The notes: generated from the letters alone by a model not told the origin. Shown: positions 8,425-17,517, numbered from the stretch's first letter. The stretch: DNA of 58,304 nt from Microtetraspora sp. NBRC 16547 (GCF_030268965.1 NZ_BSSE01000038.1:1-58304), one strand, 5' to 3'. Translations and numbers: made by a program.

Positions 8425-9204
8425 ATGAACATCGTCGTCTGCGTGAAGCAGGTCCCCGACACTGCGACCGAGCGCAAGCTGAGGTCCGATGACAAGACGC
8501 TCGACCGTGACGCCGCCGACGGTGTCGTGAACGAGCTCGACGAGTACGCGGTCGAGGAGGCGCTGCGGCTCAAGGAAGCTCACGGTGGCGAGGTCACCGT
8601 TCTCACCATGGGCCCGGCCAAGGCGACCGAGACCATCCGCAAGGCGCTCGCCATGGGCGCCGACAAGGCCGTCCACCTGAGCGATGACGCGCTGCACGGC
8701 TCGGACGCCCTGTCCACGTCGTACGCCATGGCTCAGGCGCTGAAGAAGATCGGGTTCGACCTGGTCATCCTCGGCTCGGAGTCCACCGACGCCCGCACGG
8801 GCGTGCTCGCGGCGATGCTCGCCGAGCGGCTGGGCGCTCCGCAGCTCACCCTGGCGCGGAAGGTCGAGGTGAACGGATCGGCCATCACGATCGAGCGGCT
8901 CACCGACTACGGCTTCGACAAGGTCGAGGCCACGCTCCCCGCCGTCGTCTCGGTCGTCGAGAAGATCAACGATCCGCGTTACCCGTCCTTTAAGGGCATC
9001 ATGGCCGCCAAGAAGAAGCCGGTCGAGACGCTCGGCATCGCGGACGCCTCCGTCGACGCCTCCGCGGTCGGCCTGGCCGCCGCCTACAGCGAGGTCGCCG
9101 AGTTCGCCGCGGCCCCGCCGCGCGCCGCGGGCACGGTTGTCAAGGACGAGGGCGACGGTGGTGTCAAGGCCGCCGACTTCCTCGCGTCGAAGAAGTTCAT
9201 CTGA
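8425..9204 (+). CDS. etfB: Electron transfer flavoprotein beta subunit
   Basis: This is the beta subunit of the EtfAB heterodimer, which passes electrons from acyl-CoA and other dehydrogenases to the quinone pool through an ETF:quinone oxidoreductase. The 259-residue protein starts MNIVVCVKQVPDTATERK and carries the AMP-binding-type segment VILGSESTDARTGVLAAML, both typical of EtfB/FixA. Normal length is about 250-260. GGGAGG at 8406-8411 is a slightly distant ribosome-binding site for ATG 8425. etfA follows after 10 nt, so the two are co-transcribed. Confidence 0.95.
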   Translation: MNIVVCVKQVPDTATERKLRSDDKTLDRDAADGVVNELDEYAVEEALRLKEAHGGEVTVLTMGPAKATETIRKALAMGADKAVHLSDDALHGSDALSTSYAMAQALKKIGFDLVILGSESTDARTGVLAAMLAERLGAPQLTLARKVEVNGSAITIERLTDYGFDKVEATLPAVVSVVEKINDPRYPSFKGIMAAKKKPVETLGIADASVDASAVGLAAAYSEVAEFAAAPPRAAGTVVKDEGDGGVKAADFLASKKFI

Positions 9205-9214
9205 GGGGCCCGAG

Positions 9215-10168
9215 ATGAGTGAGATCCTGGTTCTCGTCGAGCACGTCGACGGAGAGGTCAAGAAGGTCACCCTCGAACTGCTGACACTGGCCCGCACGCT
9301 GGGCGAGCCGTCGGCGGTGTGGGCGGGCCCCGGCTACTCGGAAACGGCCAAGGCCAAGCTGGCCGAGTACGGCGCCGACAAGGTCTACGTCGCCGGCAGC
9401 GACGAGATCGTCGACTACGTGGTGGCACCCAAGGCCGAGCTGCTCGCCCGGCTGGTGGCGGACAAGTCGCCCGCCGCGGTCCTGGTCGCCGCCACGTCGG
9501 AGGGCAAGGAGATCGCCGGCCGGCTCGCCGTCAAGACGGACTCCGGCGTGATCACCGACGCCGTCGGGCTCGGCGAGGGCTTCGTCGCCGACCAGTCGAT
9601 CTTCGGCGGTGGCATCAACGTCCGCAGCCGGGTGACCAAGGGCACCCCGATCGTGGCGGTGCGTCCCAACTCCACCGCTCCCGTGGCCGCCGCCGGTGCG
9701 GGCGCCGAGGAGCAGGTCGAGGTCACCCCGTCCGACGCGGCCCGCGCCGCGAAGATCGTGGAGCGGGTCAAGGAGGAGAAGGGCGCGCGTCCGGAGCTCA
9801 CCGAGGCCGCGATCGTGGTCTCCGGTGGCCGTGGCGTCGGCTCCGCCGATAACTTCGCCATCATCGAGAAGCTCGCCGACTCCCTCGGCGCGGCGGTCGG
9901 CGCCTCGCGTGCCGCCACCGACGCCAACTGGTACCCCCACCAGTTCCAGGTGGGCCAGACCGGCAAGACCGTGTCGCCGCAGCTCTACATCGCGGCCGGC
10001 ATCTCCGGCGCCATCCAGCACCGGGCCGGCATGCAGACGTCCAAGACGATCATCGTGATCAACAAGGACCCTGAGGCTCCGATCTTCGAGATCGCCGACT
10101 TCGGTGTGGTGGGCGACCTGTTCCAGGTCGTCCCGCAGCTCACCGAGGAGATCGAGAAGCGCAAGTAA
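9215..10168 (+). CDS. etfA: Electron transfer flavoprotein alpha subunit
   Basis: This is the alpha subunit of ETF and carries the FAD. The 317-residue protein starts [17 protein letters not shown]. Its C-terminal FAD-binding domain has [12 protein letters not shown], the segment [19 protein letters not shown], and the terminal [26 protein letters not shown] at 9202-9208, overlapping the etfB stop region, is its ribosome-binding site. It forms a two-gene operon with etfB and is closed by a strong hairpin at 10183-10213. Confidence 0.95.
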   Translation: MSEILVLVEHVDGEVKKVTLELLTLARTLGEPSAVWAGPGYSETAKAKLAEYGADKVYVAGSDEIVDYVVAPKAELLARLVADKSPAAVLVAATSEGKEIAGRLAVKTDSGVITDAVGLGEGFVADQSIFGGGINVRSRVTKGTPIVAVRPNSTAPVAAAGAGAEEQVEVTPSDAARAAKIVERVKEEKGARPELTEAAIVVSGGRGVGSADNFAIIEKLADSLGAAVGASRAATDANWYPHQFQVGQTGKTVSPQLYIAAGISGAIQHRAGMQTSKTIIVINKDPEAPIFEIADFGVVGDLFQVVPQLTEEIEKRK

Positions 10169-10182
10169 CACCGCTCGACGGA

Positions 10183-10213
10183 ACGGCGCCGCACGCATCG
10201 CGTGCGGCGCCGT
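10183..10213 (+). terminator. Terminator hairpin after etfA
   Basis: A perfect 14-bp stem (ACGGCGCCGCACGC and its complement) with a 3-nt loop starts 15 nt after the etfA stop. It lacks a T tract, as is common in high-GC actinobacteria. It could also insulate the convergent rhomboid gene. Confidence 0.8.
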
Positions 10214-10277
10214 CGCCGTGTCGGCCCCCGTTCCGCGCCGCCCGCGAACACCGGCAGGGTGTCAAACGCGCGGGGCC

Positions 10278-10961
10278 TCAGCGGGCGGAGCGCGGGGCGG
10301 CTCCCCGGGCGACCGCGACGACGCCCGCCATAGCCGCGCCGCCGAGGATGGCCGGGCCGTGCAGGTCCGCCAGTACGGCGAGCACGAGCCCCGTCGCCAC
10401 GACGATCGCGGGGAACACCGGGAGCGGCAGCCGGTCCCGATGGGCGACCAGTTGCGCTCCCGCCGCGCCGATGACCACCGTGGCGACGATCACGGTGACG
10501 GAGCCGGCGAAGAGCCCGCCGACCAGAAGCAGGACGTAGAAGGCCGCCACGGATCCGGCGAACCGGTCCGCCCGCCCGAGCGCGACGGCCACGGCCAGCC
10601 CACCGGCCAGGCCGCACACCCCGATGGAGTTGCCCGCGTCCACCAGGCCGAGCCACGTGCCCGCCGCCTGCCCCGCGGCGGCGCCCGCCAGATAACAGGC
10701 GATCCAGCGGGCGGGCCCGAGGGCGCGCTCGGCGATGACGCCGAGCACCAGGAGCGAGGCGAGGTTGAAGGCGGCGCCGACCGCGCCACCGCCCTGGACC
10801 AGGAGTGAGGTCCCGAGCCGCCACCACTCGCCGTCCGCGATGCGAGCGGGATCGCGGCGCAGCGTGGTCTCCAGCGAGGGAAAGGCGAACTGCAGCAGGC
10901 TCGGGACCGCGGTGACGGCGAACACGGCCGCCGTGGCGGCGGGGAACTTCTTCACCCTCAA
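10278..10961 (-). CDS. Rhomboid-family intramembrane protease
   Basis: This 227-residue protein has about six hydrophobic segments. Rhomboid features are [15 protein letters not shown] in the L1 region, [21 protein letters not shown], a serine motif [12 protein letters not shown] corresponding to the usual GxSxxxxGL, and a His in [15 protein letters not shown] near the C-terminus. Ser and His are therefore both present and activity is plausible; the substrate is unknown. TTG 10961 and GTG 10955 are both possible starts. It lies downstream of the MFS gene on the same strand but is separated from it by a hairpin at 10992-11013. Confidence 0.75.
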   Translation of the reverse strand: MRVKKFPAATAAVFAVTAVPSLLQFAFPSLETTLRRDPARIADGEWWRLGTSLLVQGGGAVGAAFNLASLLVLGVIAERALGPARWIACYLAGAAAGQAAGTWLGLVDAGNSIGVCGLAGGLAVAVALGRADRFAGSVAAFYVLLLVGGLFAGSVTVIVATVVIGAAGAQLVAHRDRLPLPVFPAIVVATGLVLAVLADLHGPAILGGAAMAGVVAVARGAAPRSAR

Positions 10962-10991
10962 AGCGTGTCAAAGCCCCCGCGAACCCGGCAG

Positions 10992-11013
10992 GGGGAGATG
11001 TGGCCGTCTCCCC
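10992..11013 (-). terminator. Terminator hairpin after the MFS gene
   Basis: GGGGAGA at 10992-10998 and TCTCCCC at 11007-11013 form a 7-bp stem with an 8-nt loop, just past the MFS stop on the minus strand. It probably separates MFS from rhomboid transcription. Confidence 0.6.
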
Positions 11014-11028
11014 GGGACAAATGTCACC

Positions 11029-12216
11029 TCAGGCCGCGACCGGCAGCCGCTCCTCGGTCTCCACGCGGACCTCGGCGGGAGCCGTACGGGCTCTGGCGAG
11101 GAAGCGGGTCGCGACGGCGATGAGGATGCCGAGGACGACCGCGGTCACCATCGCCACGCGCAGGGACGTCGCGCCGGACAGGAAGCCGATCACCACGGGG
11201 CCGAGCAGCAGCCCGGCGTATCCCATGGCGCCCGCCTGCGCGATCGCAGGGCCGGGGGTGTCCGTGGCGGTTCCGGCCAGCGACAGGGCCAGCGGGGAGA
11301 TCGTCGACACGGCGATCCCGACGAAGAGCATCGCGAACAGGGCGACGATCGCCGACGGCGCGACGACGACGACGGTGAAGGTCGCCGCCGTGGCGAGGCC
11401 CGAGAACCCCATCAGGCGCGCGGCGCCGAACCGCATCCGCAGCCGATCGCCGGAGAGCCGGGCGAGCAGCATGCCCGCCTCGAAGATCGGGTAGCCGAGC
11501 GCGGCCAGGGACTCGGGCGCCATGAGGGTGTCGCGGAGGAACAGCCCGTTCCAGTCCGCGACGACGCCCTCGACCATGAACGCGCCGAACGTGATCGCGC
11601 CGAGCAGGTAGACCACACCGGGCAGCCTGCGGCGCGGCCCCTTCGCCTCCGCGGCGACCCCGTCGGCCAGGTACGTACGGCTCAGCGCCACCGACGCGGG
11701 CAGCGCCAGCACGGCGACGATCGCCAGATGGGCGGTCAGGGACAGGCCGGCCGCGATGGCCGCGGTGCCGATCAGCCCGGCCGAGATCGCTCCCACGCAC
11801 CAGCCGGCGTGCATGCCGCTCAGCAGCGGCCTGCCGTACGCGCGCTCGACGGTCGAGCCCTGGGCGTTCATGGCGACGTCGACGGCGCCGAACGTCATGC
11901 CGAAGAGCAGGGCGGCCCCGACCAGCAGGGGGAAGGACGGCGCGAGCCCGACGAGCAGGAGCGTCGCCGCGCAGAGGGGAGCGGCGACGCGCAGCACGCC
12001 TCCGCTGCCCGCTTTGGCCATGATCCCGCGCATGGACTGCATGGACAGCAGTGCACCGAGCCCCCACGCGAGCAGCGCGAGGCCGACCGATGACTCGGGG
12101 ATGCCGAGCTTGTCGGTCAGGGCGGGGATGCGCACGGTGAACGTCCCGCACAGCAAGCCGCCGAGCACGAAGGTGAGGATCGCCCCCCAGCGGGCCGTCC
12201 TCAGGGCGCGGGTCAT
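11029..12216 (-). CDS. MFS transporter
   Basis: This 395-residue protein has about 12 predicted membrane segments and belongs to the Major Facilitator Superfamily. DVAMNAQG and GAISAGLIG, and an N-terminus GGLLCGTFTVRIPALTDKLGI, resemble YbjJ/FucP-like permeases often annotated as efflux proteins. AAGGAG in the leader sits 7 nt before ATG 12216. The TetR gene lies directly upstream on the same strand (12501-12992), a common arrangement for regulator-exporter pairs. The 284-bp gap between them holds a terminator hairpin, three phased CGTTCA repeats and a palindrome. The substrate is unknown. Confidence 0.85.
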   Translation of the reverse strand: MTRALRTARWGAILTFVLGGLLCGTFTVRIPALTDKLGIPESSVGLALLAWGLGALLSMQSMRGIMAKAGSGGVLRVAAPLCAATLLLVGLAPSFPLLVGAALLFGMTFGAVDVAMNAQGSTVERAYGRPLLSGMHAGWCVGAISAGLIGTAAIAAGLSLTAHLAIVAVLALPASVALSRTYLADGVAAEAKGPRRRLPGVVYLLGAITFGAFMVEGVVADWNGLFLRDTLMAPESLAALGYPIFEAGMLLARLSGDRLRMRFGAARLMGFSGLATAATFTVVVVAPSAIVALFAMLFVGIAVSTISPLALSLAGTATDTPGPAIAQAGAMGYAGLLLGPVVIGFLSGATSLRVAMVTAVVLGILIAVATRFLARARTAPAEVRVETEERLPVAA

Positions 12217-12322
12217 TATGGGCTCCTTTCAGGGGTGGGGAGGGTCTCCAGGGTGGAGAGTCTCGCAAGTTTCAGGTTTCGAGGGATGGGAGTGTGAGAG
12301 CGCGGCACGGCGCCGGGTGGCA

Positions 12323-12349
12323 GGCGGGCCGAGGTCACCCCGGCCCGCC
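12323..12349 (-). terminator. Terminator hairpin after the tetR gene
   Basis: GGCGGGCCG at 12323-12331 pairs perfectly with CGGCCCGCC at 12341-12349 across a 9-nt loop, in the gap downstream of the TetR gene and upstream of MFS. Confidence 0.6.
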
Positions 12350-12357
12350 TTGACGCG

Positions 12358-12404
12358 CGTTCAGGAACGTTCAATCACGTTCAGGTGCGAGCACGTTTAC
12401 GTGC
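12358..12404. promoter_or_regulatory. Phased CGTTCA direct repeats and adjacent palindrome upstream of MFS
   Basis: CGTTCA occurs at 12358, 12368 and 12378, exactly 10 bp apart, one helical turn. The inverted repeat GCACGTTTACGTGC follows at 12391-12404, with arms GCACGT/ACGTGC. The cluster is about 140-190 bp upstream of the MFS start, between it and tetR. Helical phasing suggests cooperative protein binding, which is inference. Confidence 0.4.
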
Positions 12405-12500
12405 GTCCGAGCGCGCGGTGGAATGCGGGCGAACGTCACCCGGCCCGCGATCGAGGATCGAGGCGGGTGCGGTCCGCCGGTGGATGGTTGGAGAAGACGG

Positions 12501-12992
12501 TCAGAGAAGGTCGAGCAGGCGGCGGCGCAGCTCGGCGTGGTCGAGCAGGTCGGGCACGTGGGTGGCGACATCCCAGACGCCCTCGCACGCGAGCCGTACG
12601 ATCCGGGACGTCATCGGGTCGGGCTCGCGGTCGAGATCCTGGCTGTGCCAGCGGGCCATCGCCTCGCGTAGCGGCACGAGGAGCGTGGGGTCGCCCGCCG
12701 CGCCGGTCACCACGGCCCAGCGTCTCAGCCGGCCGCTCTCGACGGCCTGGAAGGTCGCTTTCAGGTATGCCCGGGTGTAGTCGCTTTCGCCCTGTGCCTC
12801 GACGAGCGCGTCGAAGTCGGCGATCAGCCGCTCGATCAGGCCCTTGACCAGCGCTTCCTTGGTGCCGAAGTGGTAGAGGAGACCGCCCTTGCTGACGCCG
12901 GCGCGCTCTGCGACCGCGGCCAGGGTGAGGCCCTGGGCCCCCTGGTCGCAGAGCAGGCTCTCCGCCGCGTCAAGCAAGTCATCTCTTCTCAC
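12501..12992 (-). CDS. TetR-family transcriptional regulator
   Basis: This 163-residue protein has an N-terminal helix-turn-helix (LTLAAVAERAGVSKGGLLYHF followed by GTKEALV) and a C-terminal ligand-binding domain typical of TetR repressors. It is slightly short for the family (usually about 190) but complete. GTG 12992 was chosen because TACAGT (minus strand, 13005-13000) lies 7 nt upstream, giving a leaderless mRNA. That -10 box lies inside a near-perfect palindrome at 13000-13023, so autoregulation is likely. The likely target is the downstream MFS gene. Confidence 0.88.
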   Translation of the reverse strand: MRRDDLLDAAESLLCDQGAQGLTLAAVAERAGVSKGGLLYHFGTKEALVKGLIERLIADFDALVEAQGESDYTRAYLKATFQAVESGRLRRWAVVTGAAGDPTLLVPLREAMARWHSQDLDREPDPMTSRIVRLACEGVWDVATHVPDLLDHAELRRRLLDLL

Positions 12993-12999
12993 TCTGGTT

Positions 13000-13023
13000 A
13001 CTGTACCGTCTGGACGGTTCAGT
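13000..13023. promoter_or_regulatory. TetR operator palindrome overlapping the tetR -10 box
   Basis: The left arm ACTGTACCGTC and right arm GACGGTTCAGT are inverted repeats matching at 10 of 11 positions around a central TG; the core ACCGTC/GACGGT is perfect. It covers the putative -10 of the tetR gene and lies about 70 bp upstream of the cysteine desulfurase start. The divergent desulfurase promoter may use TAGGCT at 13060-13065. Confidence 0.65.
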
Positions 13024-13095
13024 TCGCAATCCGGGGGGTGGCCTCTCCGCGGGCGCGGTTAGGCTTAGTTGGCTGTGGACAGATCGGGAGGGGTC

Positions 13096-14250
13096 GTGGG
13101 AACCGCGTATCTTGACCATGCCGCCACCACGCCGATGCTTCCCGAGGCAGTGGAGGCCATGACCGCGCAGCTCGGCCAGGTCGGCAACGCCTCGTCGTTG
13201 CACGCGGCCGGCCGGCGCACCCGCCGGGTCGTGGAGGAGTCCAGGGAGACCATCGCCTGCGCGGTGGGCGCCCGGCCCAGCGAGGTCGTCTTCACGTCCG
13301 GGGGAACCGAGGCGGACAATCTGGCGATCAAGGGCCTGTTCTGGGCGAGGAAACGACGTCGGATCCTGATCAGCGCCGTCGAGCATCACGCCGGCCTCGA
13401 TCCGGCCCAGTGGCTGGCCGACCGGCAGGGGGCGACGGTCGAGCTGCTGGAGGTCGACGCGTACGGCCGGGTCCACCCCGAGACGCTGCGCGCCGCCATC
13501 GCCCGTGACCCGGACGACGTGGCCCTGGTCAGCGTGATGTGGGCCAACAACGAGGTCGGCACGATCCAGCCGGTCCAGGTCCTCGCGGCCATCGCGCACG
13601 ACCACGGCATCCCGTTCCACACCGACGCCGTGCAGGCGCTCGGTCAGCTGCCGGTCTCGTTCGCCGAGTCCGGTGTGGACGCGATGACGATCTCCGGGCA
13701 CAAGGTGGGCGGCCCCATGGGTGTCGGCGCGCTGCTGCTGGCCCGCGGAGTCGATCCCGAGCCCGTGCTGCACGGCGGCGGACAGGAGCGCGACGTGCGC
13801 TCAGGAACGCTCGACGCGCCCGCGATCGCCGGGTTCGCGGCGGCCGTGGAGACCGCGGTGAAGCACCGCCACGCCACCGCCGAACGGCTGTCCGTCCTGC
13901 GCGACGACCTGATCGACCGGGTACGGCAGGCCGTTCCCGACGTCATACTCAACGGCGATCCCGTGGATCGGCTGCCCGGGAACGCCCACTTCTCGTTCCC
14001 CGGGTGTGAGGGCGACGCGCTGCTCATGCTGCTGGACGCCAAGGGCGTGGAGTGCTCGACCGGCTCCGCCTGCTCGGCGGGGGTCGCCCAGCCGTCCCAC
14101 GTCCTGCTCGCGATGGGACAGGACGGCGCGCGCGCCCGCGGCTCGCTGCGCTTCTCGCTCGGTCACACCTCGACCGAGGCGGACGTGGACCGCCTGGCCG
14201 AGGTGATCGGCAACGTCGTCGAGCGCGCCCGCCGGGCCGGGCTCACCTGA
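13096..14250 (+). CDS. Cysteine desulfurase (NifS/IscS family)
   Basis: This PLP enzyme moves sulfur from cysteine to an active-site Cys for tRNA thiolation or Fe-S assembly. Of its 384 residues, the N-terminus has [10 protein letters not shown], the PLP lysine lies in [12 protein letters not shown], and the catalytic Cys lies in the long-loop IscS-type motif [21 protein letters not shown] 13096 was chosen for the GGGAGGG at 13086-13092; a TTG at 13069 in frame is less likely. It lies 1.4 kb before mnmA, with one minus-strand gene between. Supplying persulfide to MnmA is therefore a reasonable inference. Confidence 0.92.
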   Translation: MGTAYLDHAATTPMLPEAVEAMTAQLGQVGNASSLHAAGRRTRRVVEESRETIACAVGARPSEVVFTSGGTEADNLAIKGLFWARKRRRILISAVEHHAGLDPAQWLADRQGATVELLEVDAYGRVHPETLRAAIARDPDDVALVSVMWANNEVGTIQPVQVLAAIAHDHGIPFHTDAVQALGQLPVSFAESGVDAMTISGHKVGGPMGVGALLLARGVDPEPVLHGGGQERDVRSGTLDAPAIAGFAAAVETAVKHRHATAERLSVLRDDLIDRVRQAVPDVILNGDPVDRLPGNAHFSFPGCEGDALLMLLDAKGVECSTGSACSAGVAQPSHVLLAMGQDGARARGSLRFSLGHTSTEADVDRLAEVIGNVVERARRAGLT

Positions 14251-14270
14251 TCCCCGGCGGTCAGGTCCGG

Positions 14271-15308
14271 TCAGGTAAGGAAGTGCGCGACGGCGCTCCA
14301 CGACGGGTCGCTCTCGGCGTCGATCCGGGCGCGGCCCTCGCCCCAGCCGGAGACCAACTCCTCGATCTCCCGTACGACGTCGCCCGCCGAGTCGGCGTAC
14401 ACGTGCAGCACCCGGGTGCCCTCGGCGCTCAGGTGCGCCACGAGGACGGCTGAGCCGCCCGCGCCGAGCCGCCGGGCCAGCCGCTCCTCGAAGTCGCGCA
14501 GCGCGTCCACCGAGGCCCCCGCGGGCAGGCCGTCCTCGTCCGCGTACCCGTACGGCAGCGTGATGCCGATGTGCTGGTCGAAGAGCGGGTGGTCGACCGG
14601 GCGGAGGGGATACCGCGCGGCGGCGGTCAGGCGGCGGCCGCCGGCCGTCTGGCCTTCCAGCAGCGCCCACTGCTCGTCCCGGAAGCCGTCGGCGACGTCG
14701 GCGACCACGGCGGGGAGGTGGATCGCGGGGATCGCGTCGATGGGCTCGAACTCGGCCGCGACGATGTCGCCGATCCAGCGGGCAACCTCGTCCTCGCCGA
14801 GCAGTCGGTCGAGGGCGAGAAGGGTGGCCTCCATCCGCGTCTCGTCATCCACATCCGGAAATATCGGATGGAAGGCGGAAACGTCCACGCGGGGCGTCCC
14901 CGGCGGCACCCGCAGGCCGAGCACCATCCGATCGATGCCGAACGGCCGGCCCGCGACCTCGGCTGTGAACTCCGCCGCCTGAAGATCGGCCTGACGCGAC
15001 GGAAGGAACTCCCACTCGGCGTCCGCCGGCGCCGCCAGCGCCCACCGGTGCACGAAGGACCGCAGCTCGGGATCTCCCGACGCGCTGACCACCAGGGCGT
15101 GCGGCGCCGTGAGCCCCGAGGCGATCTCCCAGATCAGTGACGGATGCAGCGCGGTCACGGCGCCGCCGATCAGTTCGTCGAGGCGCGCGGCGTCCCCCGC
15201 CTCGACCCCCGCGTCGATCTCGGGGCGGGCCTCCCGCCACCACGTCCAGAACTCGGTTATGGCCTCGGCCGGATCCGCCGGCTCGCTCTTGCGCCCGAAC
15301 AGTCGCAT
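14271..15308 (-). CDS. DUF695-type protein of unknown function
   Basis: This 345-residue soluble protein starts MRLFGRKSEPADPAEAI. Its N-terminal half has FWTWWREARPEIDAGVEAGD. The C-terminal third (FEERLARRLGAGGSAVLVAH, then RVLHVYADSAGDVVREIEEL) resembles the DUF695 domain. No catalytic motif or signal peptide is seen. GGAAGGA precedes ATG 15308. It is encoded convergently to the cysteine desulfurase, whose stop is 20 nt away. The inverted 131-bp repeat array occupies its upstream region, so its promoter must lie in or beside the repeat. Confidence 0.7.
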   Translation of the reverse strand: MRLFGRKSEPADPAEAITEFWTWWREARPEIDAGVEAGDAARLDELIGGAVTALHPSLIWEIASGLTAPHALVVSASGDPELRSFVHRWALAAPADAEWEFLPSRQADLQAAEFTAEVAGRPFGIDRMVLGLRVPPGTPRVDVSAFHPIFPDVDDETRMEATLLALDRLLGEDEVARWIGDIVAAEFEPIDAIPAIHLPAVVADVADGFRDEQWALLEGQTAGGRRLTAAARYPLRPVDHPLFDQHIGITLPYGYADEDGLPAGASVDALRDFEERLARRLGAGGSAVLVAHLSAEGTRVLHVYADSAGDVVREIEELVSGWGEGRARIDAESDPSWSAVAHFLT

Positions 15309-15353
15309 GACCGCCGATCCTTCCAGGTCCCCCTTCCGGGTGCCAACGCGGTG

Positions 15354-15651
15354 CTGTGCTTACTTGCCTCGCTGCGCTCGGCGGGCTCGGGGCGCTCTTG
15401 AGGCGACTCGTGCCCTTCTCGCTCGGAGTCGCTCGTTCCTCGCTCCGCACTCGCTCGTCGGTTACTTCCCCGCCGCGCCCCTCGCGGTGCTTACTTGCCT
15501 CGCTGCGCTCGGCGGGCTCGGGGCGCCCTTGAGGCGGCTCGTGCCCTTCTCGCTCGGAGTCGCTCGTTCCTCGCTCCGCACTCGCTCGTCGGTTACTTCC
15601 CCGCCGCGCCCCTCGCTGTGCTTACTTGCCTCGCTGCGCTCGGCGGGCTCG
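15354..15651 (-). repeat. 131-bp intergenic repeat, inverted array
   Basis: The same unit as at 7861-8121 appears here in reverse orientation. TACTTGCCTCGCTGCG begins at 15361, 15492 and 15623, each step exactly 131 bp. The array holds two full units and a partial third, filling nearly the whole gap between the DUF695 gene and mnmA. The plus-strand frame of mnmA stays open through it, but this is treated as chance because the mnmA start with its SD lies beyond the repeat. Confidence 0.85.
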
Positions 15652-15692
15652 GCCGATCGAGGGGGAACCGAAGACGGGTAGCCTGGAGGTCT

Positions 15693-16766
15693 ATGGCTCT
15701 TCGTGTGCTGGCCGCCATGTCCGGCGGCGTCGACTCCGCCGTGGCCGCCGCCCGCATAGCCGAGGCCGGTCACGATGTGACGGGCGTCCACCTCGCGCTT
15801 TCGTCCAATCCGCAGTCCTATCGGACCGGGGCTCGGGGCTGCTGCACGATCGAGGACTCCCGGGACGCGCGGCGCGCGGCCGATGTAATCGGCATCCCGT
15901 TCTACATCTGGGACATGGCCGAGCGGTTCCACCGCGACGTCGTCGAGGACTTCGTCAGCGAGTACGCCGCGGGCCGCACGCCGAACCCGTGCCTGCGCTG
16001 CAACGAGAAGATCAAGTTCGAGGCGGTGCTCGACCGGGCGCTCGCGCTCGGGTTCGACGCGGTCGCCACCGGTCACCACGCCCGCCTGGTTGACGGCGTG
16101 CTGAGCAGGTCGGTCGATCCGGCCAAGGACCAGTCGTACGTCCTCGGCGTGCTCACCCGCGAGCAGCTCTCGCACGCGATCTTCCCCCTGGGCGACTCCA
16201 CCAAAGCGCAGGTGCGCGAGGAGGCGGCCCGCAGGGGTCTCACCGTGGCCGACAAGCCGGACAGCCACGACATCTGCTTCATCGCCGACGGCAACACACG
16301 CGCGTTCCTCGCCGACCGCCTCGGCGCCTCCGAGGGCCCCATCGTGGACGCGCTCTCCGGCGAGGTCGTCGGGACCCACGCGGGCGCGTACGGCTACACC
16401 GTCGGCCAGCGCAAGGGCCTGCACATCGACCGGCCCGCCCCTGACGGGCGGCCGCGGTACGTGCTGTCGGTCGAGCCCGTCTCCAACACCGTGACCGTCG
16501 GCCCGCGCACCGCGCTCGAGGTCACCTCGATCGTCGCGACCCGGCCCATCTGGAACGGCCCGTCGGGCGAGCCGCGGGAGCAGATCGCCTGCACGGTGCA
16601 GCTCCGCGCGCACGGCGAGGTGTACGGCTGCCGCGCCCAGCTCTCCGGCGACGACCTGCACATCGAGCTCGACGCCCCGGCCACGGGTGTCGCGGCGGGC
16701 CAAGGTGCCGTGCTGTACGACGGCGACACCGTGATCGGCTCCGCCACGATCGCCGCGGCTTCCTGA
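15693..16766 (+). CDS. mnmA: tRNA-specific 2-thiouridylase
   Basis: MnmA adenylates U34 of Lys, Glu and Gln tRNAs and inserts sulfur to make 2-thiouridine. The 357-residue protein has the PP-loop [13 protein letters not shown] near the N-terminus, the first catalytic Cys in [12 protein letters not shown], and the second in [12 protein letters not shown]. The central and C-terminal barrel carries [14 protein letters not shown] 15693 is supported by TGGAGG just upstream, and TAGCCT at 15679-15684 is a possible -10. A frame extending far upstream through the repeats is not used. The sulfur donor is probably the nearby cysteine desulfurase. Confidence 0.95.
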   Translation: MALRVLAAMSGGVDSAVAAARIAEAGHDVTGVHLALSSNPQSYRTGARGCCTIEDSRDARRAADVIGIPFYIWDMAERFHRDVVEDFVSEYAAGRTPNPCLRCNEKIKFEAVLDRALALGFDAVATGHHARLVDGVLSRSVDPAKDQSYVLGVLTREQLSHAIFPLGDSTKAQVREEAARRGLTVADKPDSHDICFIADGNTRAFLADRLGASEGPIVDALSGEVVGTHAGAYGYTVGQRKGLHIDRPAPDGRPRYVLSVEPVSNTVTVGPRTALEVTSIVATRPIWNGPSGEPREQIACTVQLRAHGEVYGCRAQLSGDDLHIELDAPATGVAAGQGAVLYDGDTVIGSATIAAAS

Positions 16767-16779
16767 GCCTCTGCCGCCG

Positions 16780-16849
16780 AGCCCTCTCCCGTCGGGCTTT
16801 CCCTCGGGCCGGAGCGCACCAGGCCGGAGCAGGCTGGGCCGCTCCGGCC
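16780..16849 (+). terminator. Two hairpins after mnmA
   Basis: A short stem AGCCC/GGGCT (16780-16784 with 16794-16798) followed by TTT is the likely mnmA terminator. A second longer pair, GGCCGGAGC at 16808-16816 and GCTCCGGCC at 16841-16849, follows and may serve the convergent hydrolase gene. Confidence 0.5.
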
Positions 16850-16878
16850 GCCCGGACGGGCCGCGGCGGGTCGGCGGA

Positions 16879-17511
16879 CTACGGAACGTCGACCGACTCG
16901 CCCACCGGGATGCGGCGGATGTCCGCCTTCTGCCTGTCGGACTCCAGGCCGAGCCAGTTGTCGATCAGCTTCTGGCCGATCTCGTTGACCAGGCCGTCAT
17001 GTGTGGAGTACGCCCGGGCGGGACGCACCTCGCGGAGATAGGTGATCATCTCGCCCAGCTTGAGCCAGGGCGCGTTCGTGGGAACGAGCAGGGTCGGAAC
17101 CTCCACTCCCGGTGAGGTCAGCGCGTCGCCGGGGTAGAAGACCTCCTCGTCGACCAGGAAGCCGACATTCTGCACGACGGGCATGTCCGGGTGGTTGACC
17201 TCGTGCCATTCGCCGATCACCTTCACGCCGAATCCGGCCGTGGTGAACGCGTCGCCGTCCCGCACCACCTGGACCTTGGCCGGGATCTCGCCGAGCTGGT
17301 CCGCGACCGCCTGGCAGGTCCAGATCTCCAGGTCGGGGCTCGCGGTCTTCAGCAGCTCCGCGTCGACGTGGTCGAAGTGCTCGTGGGTGATGAGCACGGC
17401 GTTCGCCCCGTCGAGCAGCGAGTTCCCGCTGAAGGCGCCCGGGTCGATGACCAGGGTGGTGCCGTCCTTCTCCAACCGCCAGCACGCGTGCCCGAGTTTG
17501 GTGAGTCTCAT
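16879..17511 (-). CDS. Metallo-beta-lactamase fold hydrolase (UlaG-like)
   Basis: This 210-residue metal-dependent hydrolase starts MRLTKLGHACWRLEKDG. The metal-binding motif is THEHFDHVD (HxHxDH); GEWHEVNHPDMP and FYPGDAL supply further ligand positions, and YSTHDG supplies the C-terminal His. Length and motifs fit UlaG-like lactonase/hydrolase proteins; the substrate is unknown. Translation starts at ATG 17511, and the minus-strand -10 TAGCTT lies 7 nt before it, so the mRNA is probably leaderless. It is divergent from the MetE-like gene, with only 18 bp between the two starts. Confidence 0.85.
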   Translation of the reverse strand: MRLTKLGHACWRLEKDGTTLVIDPGAFSGNSLLDGANAVLITHEHFDHVDAELLKTASPDLEIWTCQAVADQLGEIPAKVQVVRDGDAFTTAGFGVKVIGEWHEVNHPDMPVVQNVGFLVDEEVFYPGDALTSPGVEVPTLLVPTNAPWLKLGEMITYLREVRPARAYSTHDGLVNEIGQKLIDNWLGLESDRQKADIRRIPVGESVDVP

Positions 17512-17517
17512 TCTCCC

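Noticed and set aside
15495-15692. N-terminal extension of mnmA through the repeat array
   Set aside because: The family start motif begins at ATG 15693, which has its own SD and -10; the extension is repeat translation.
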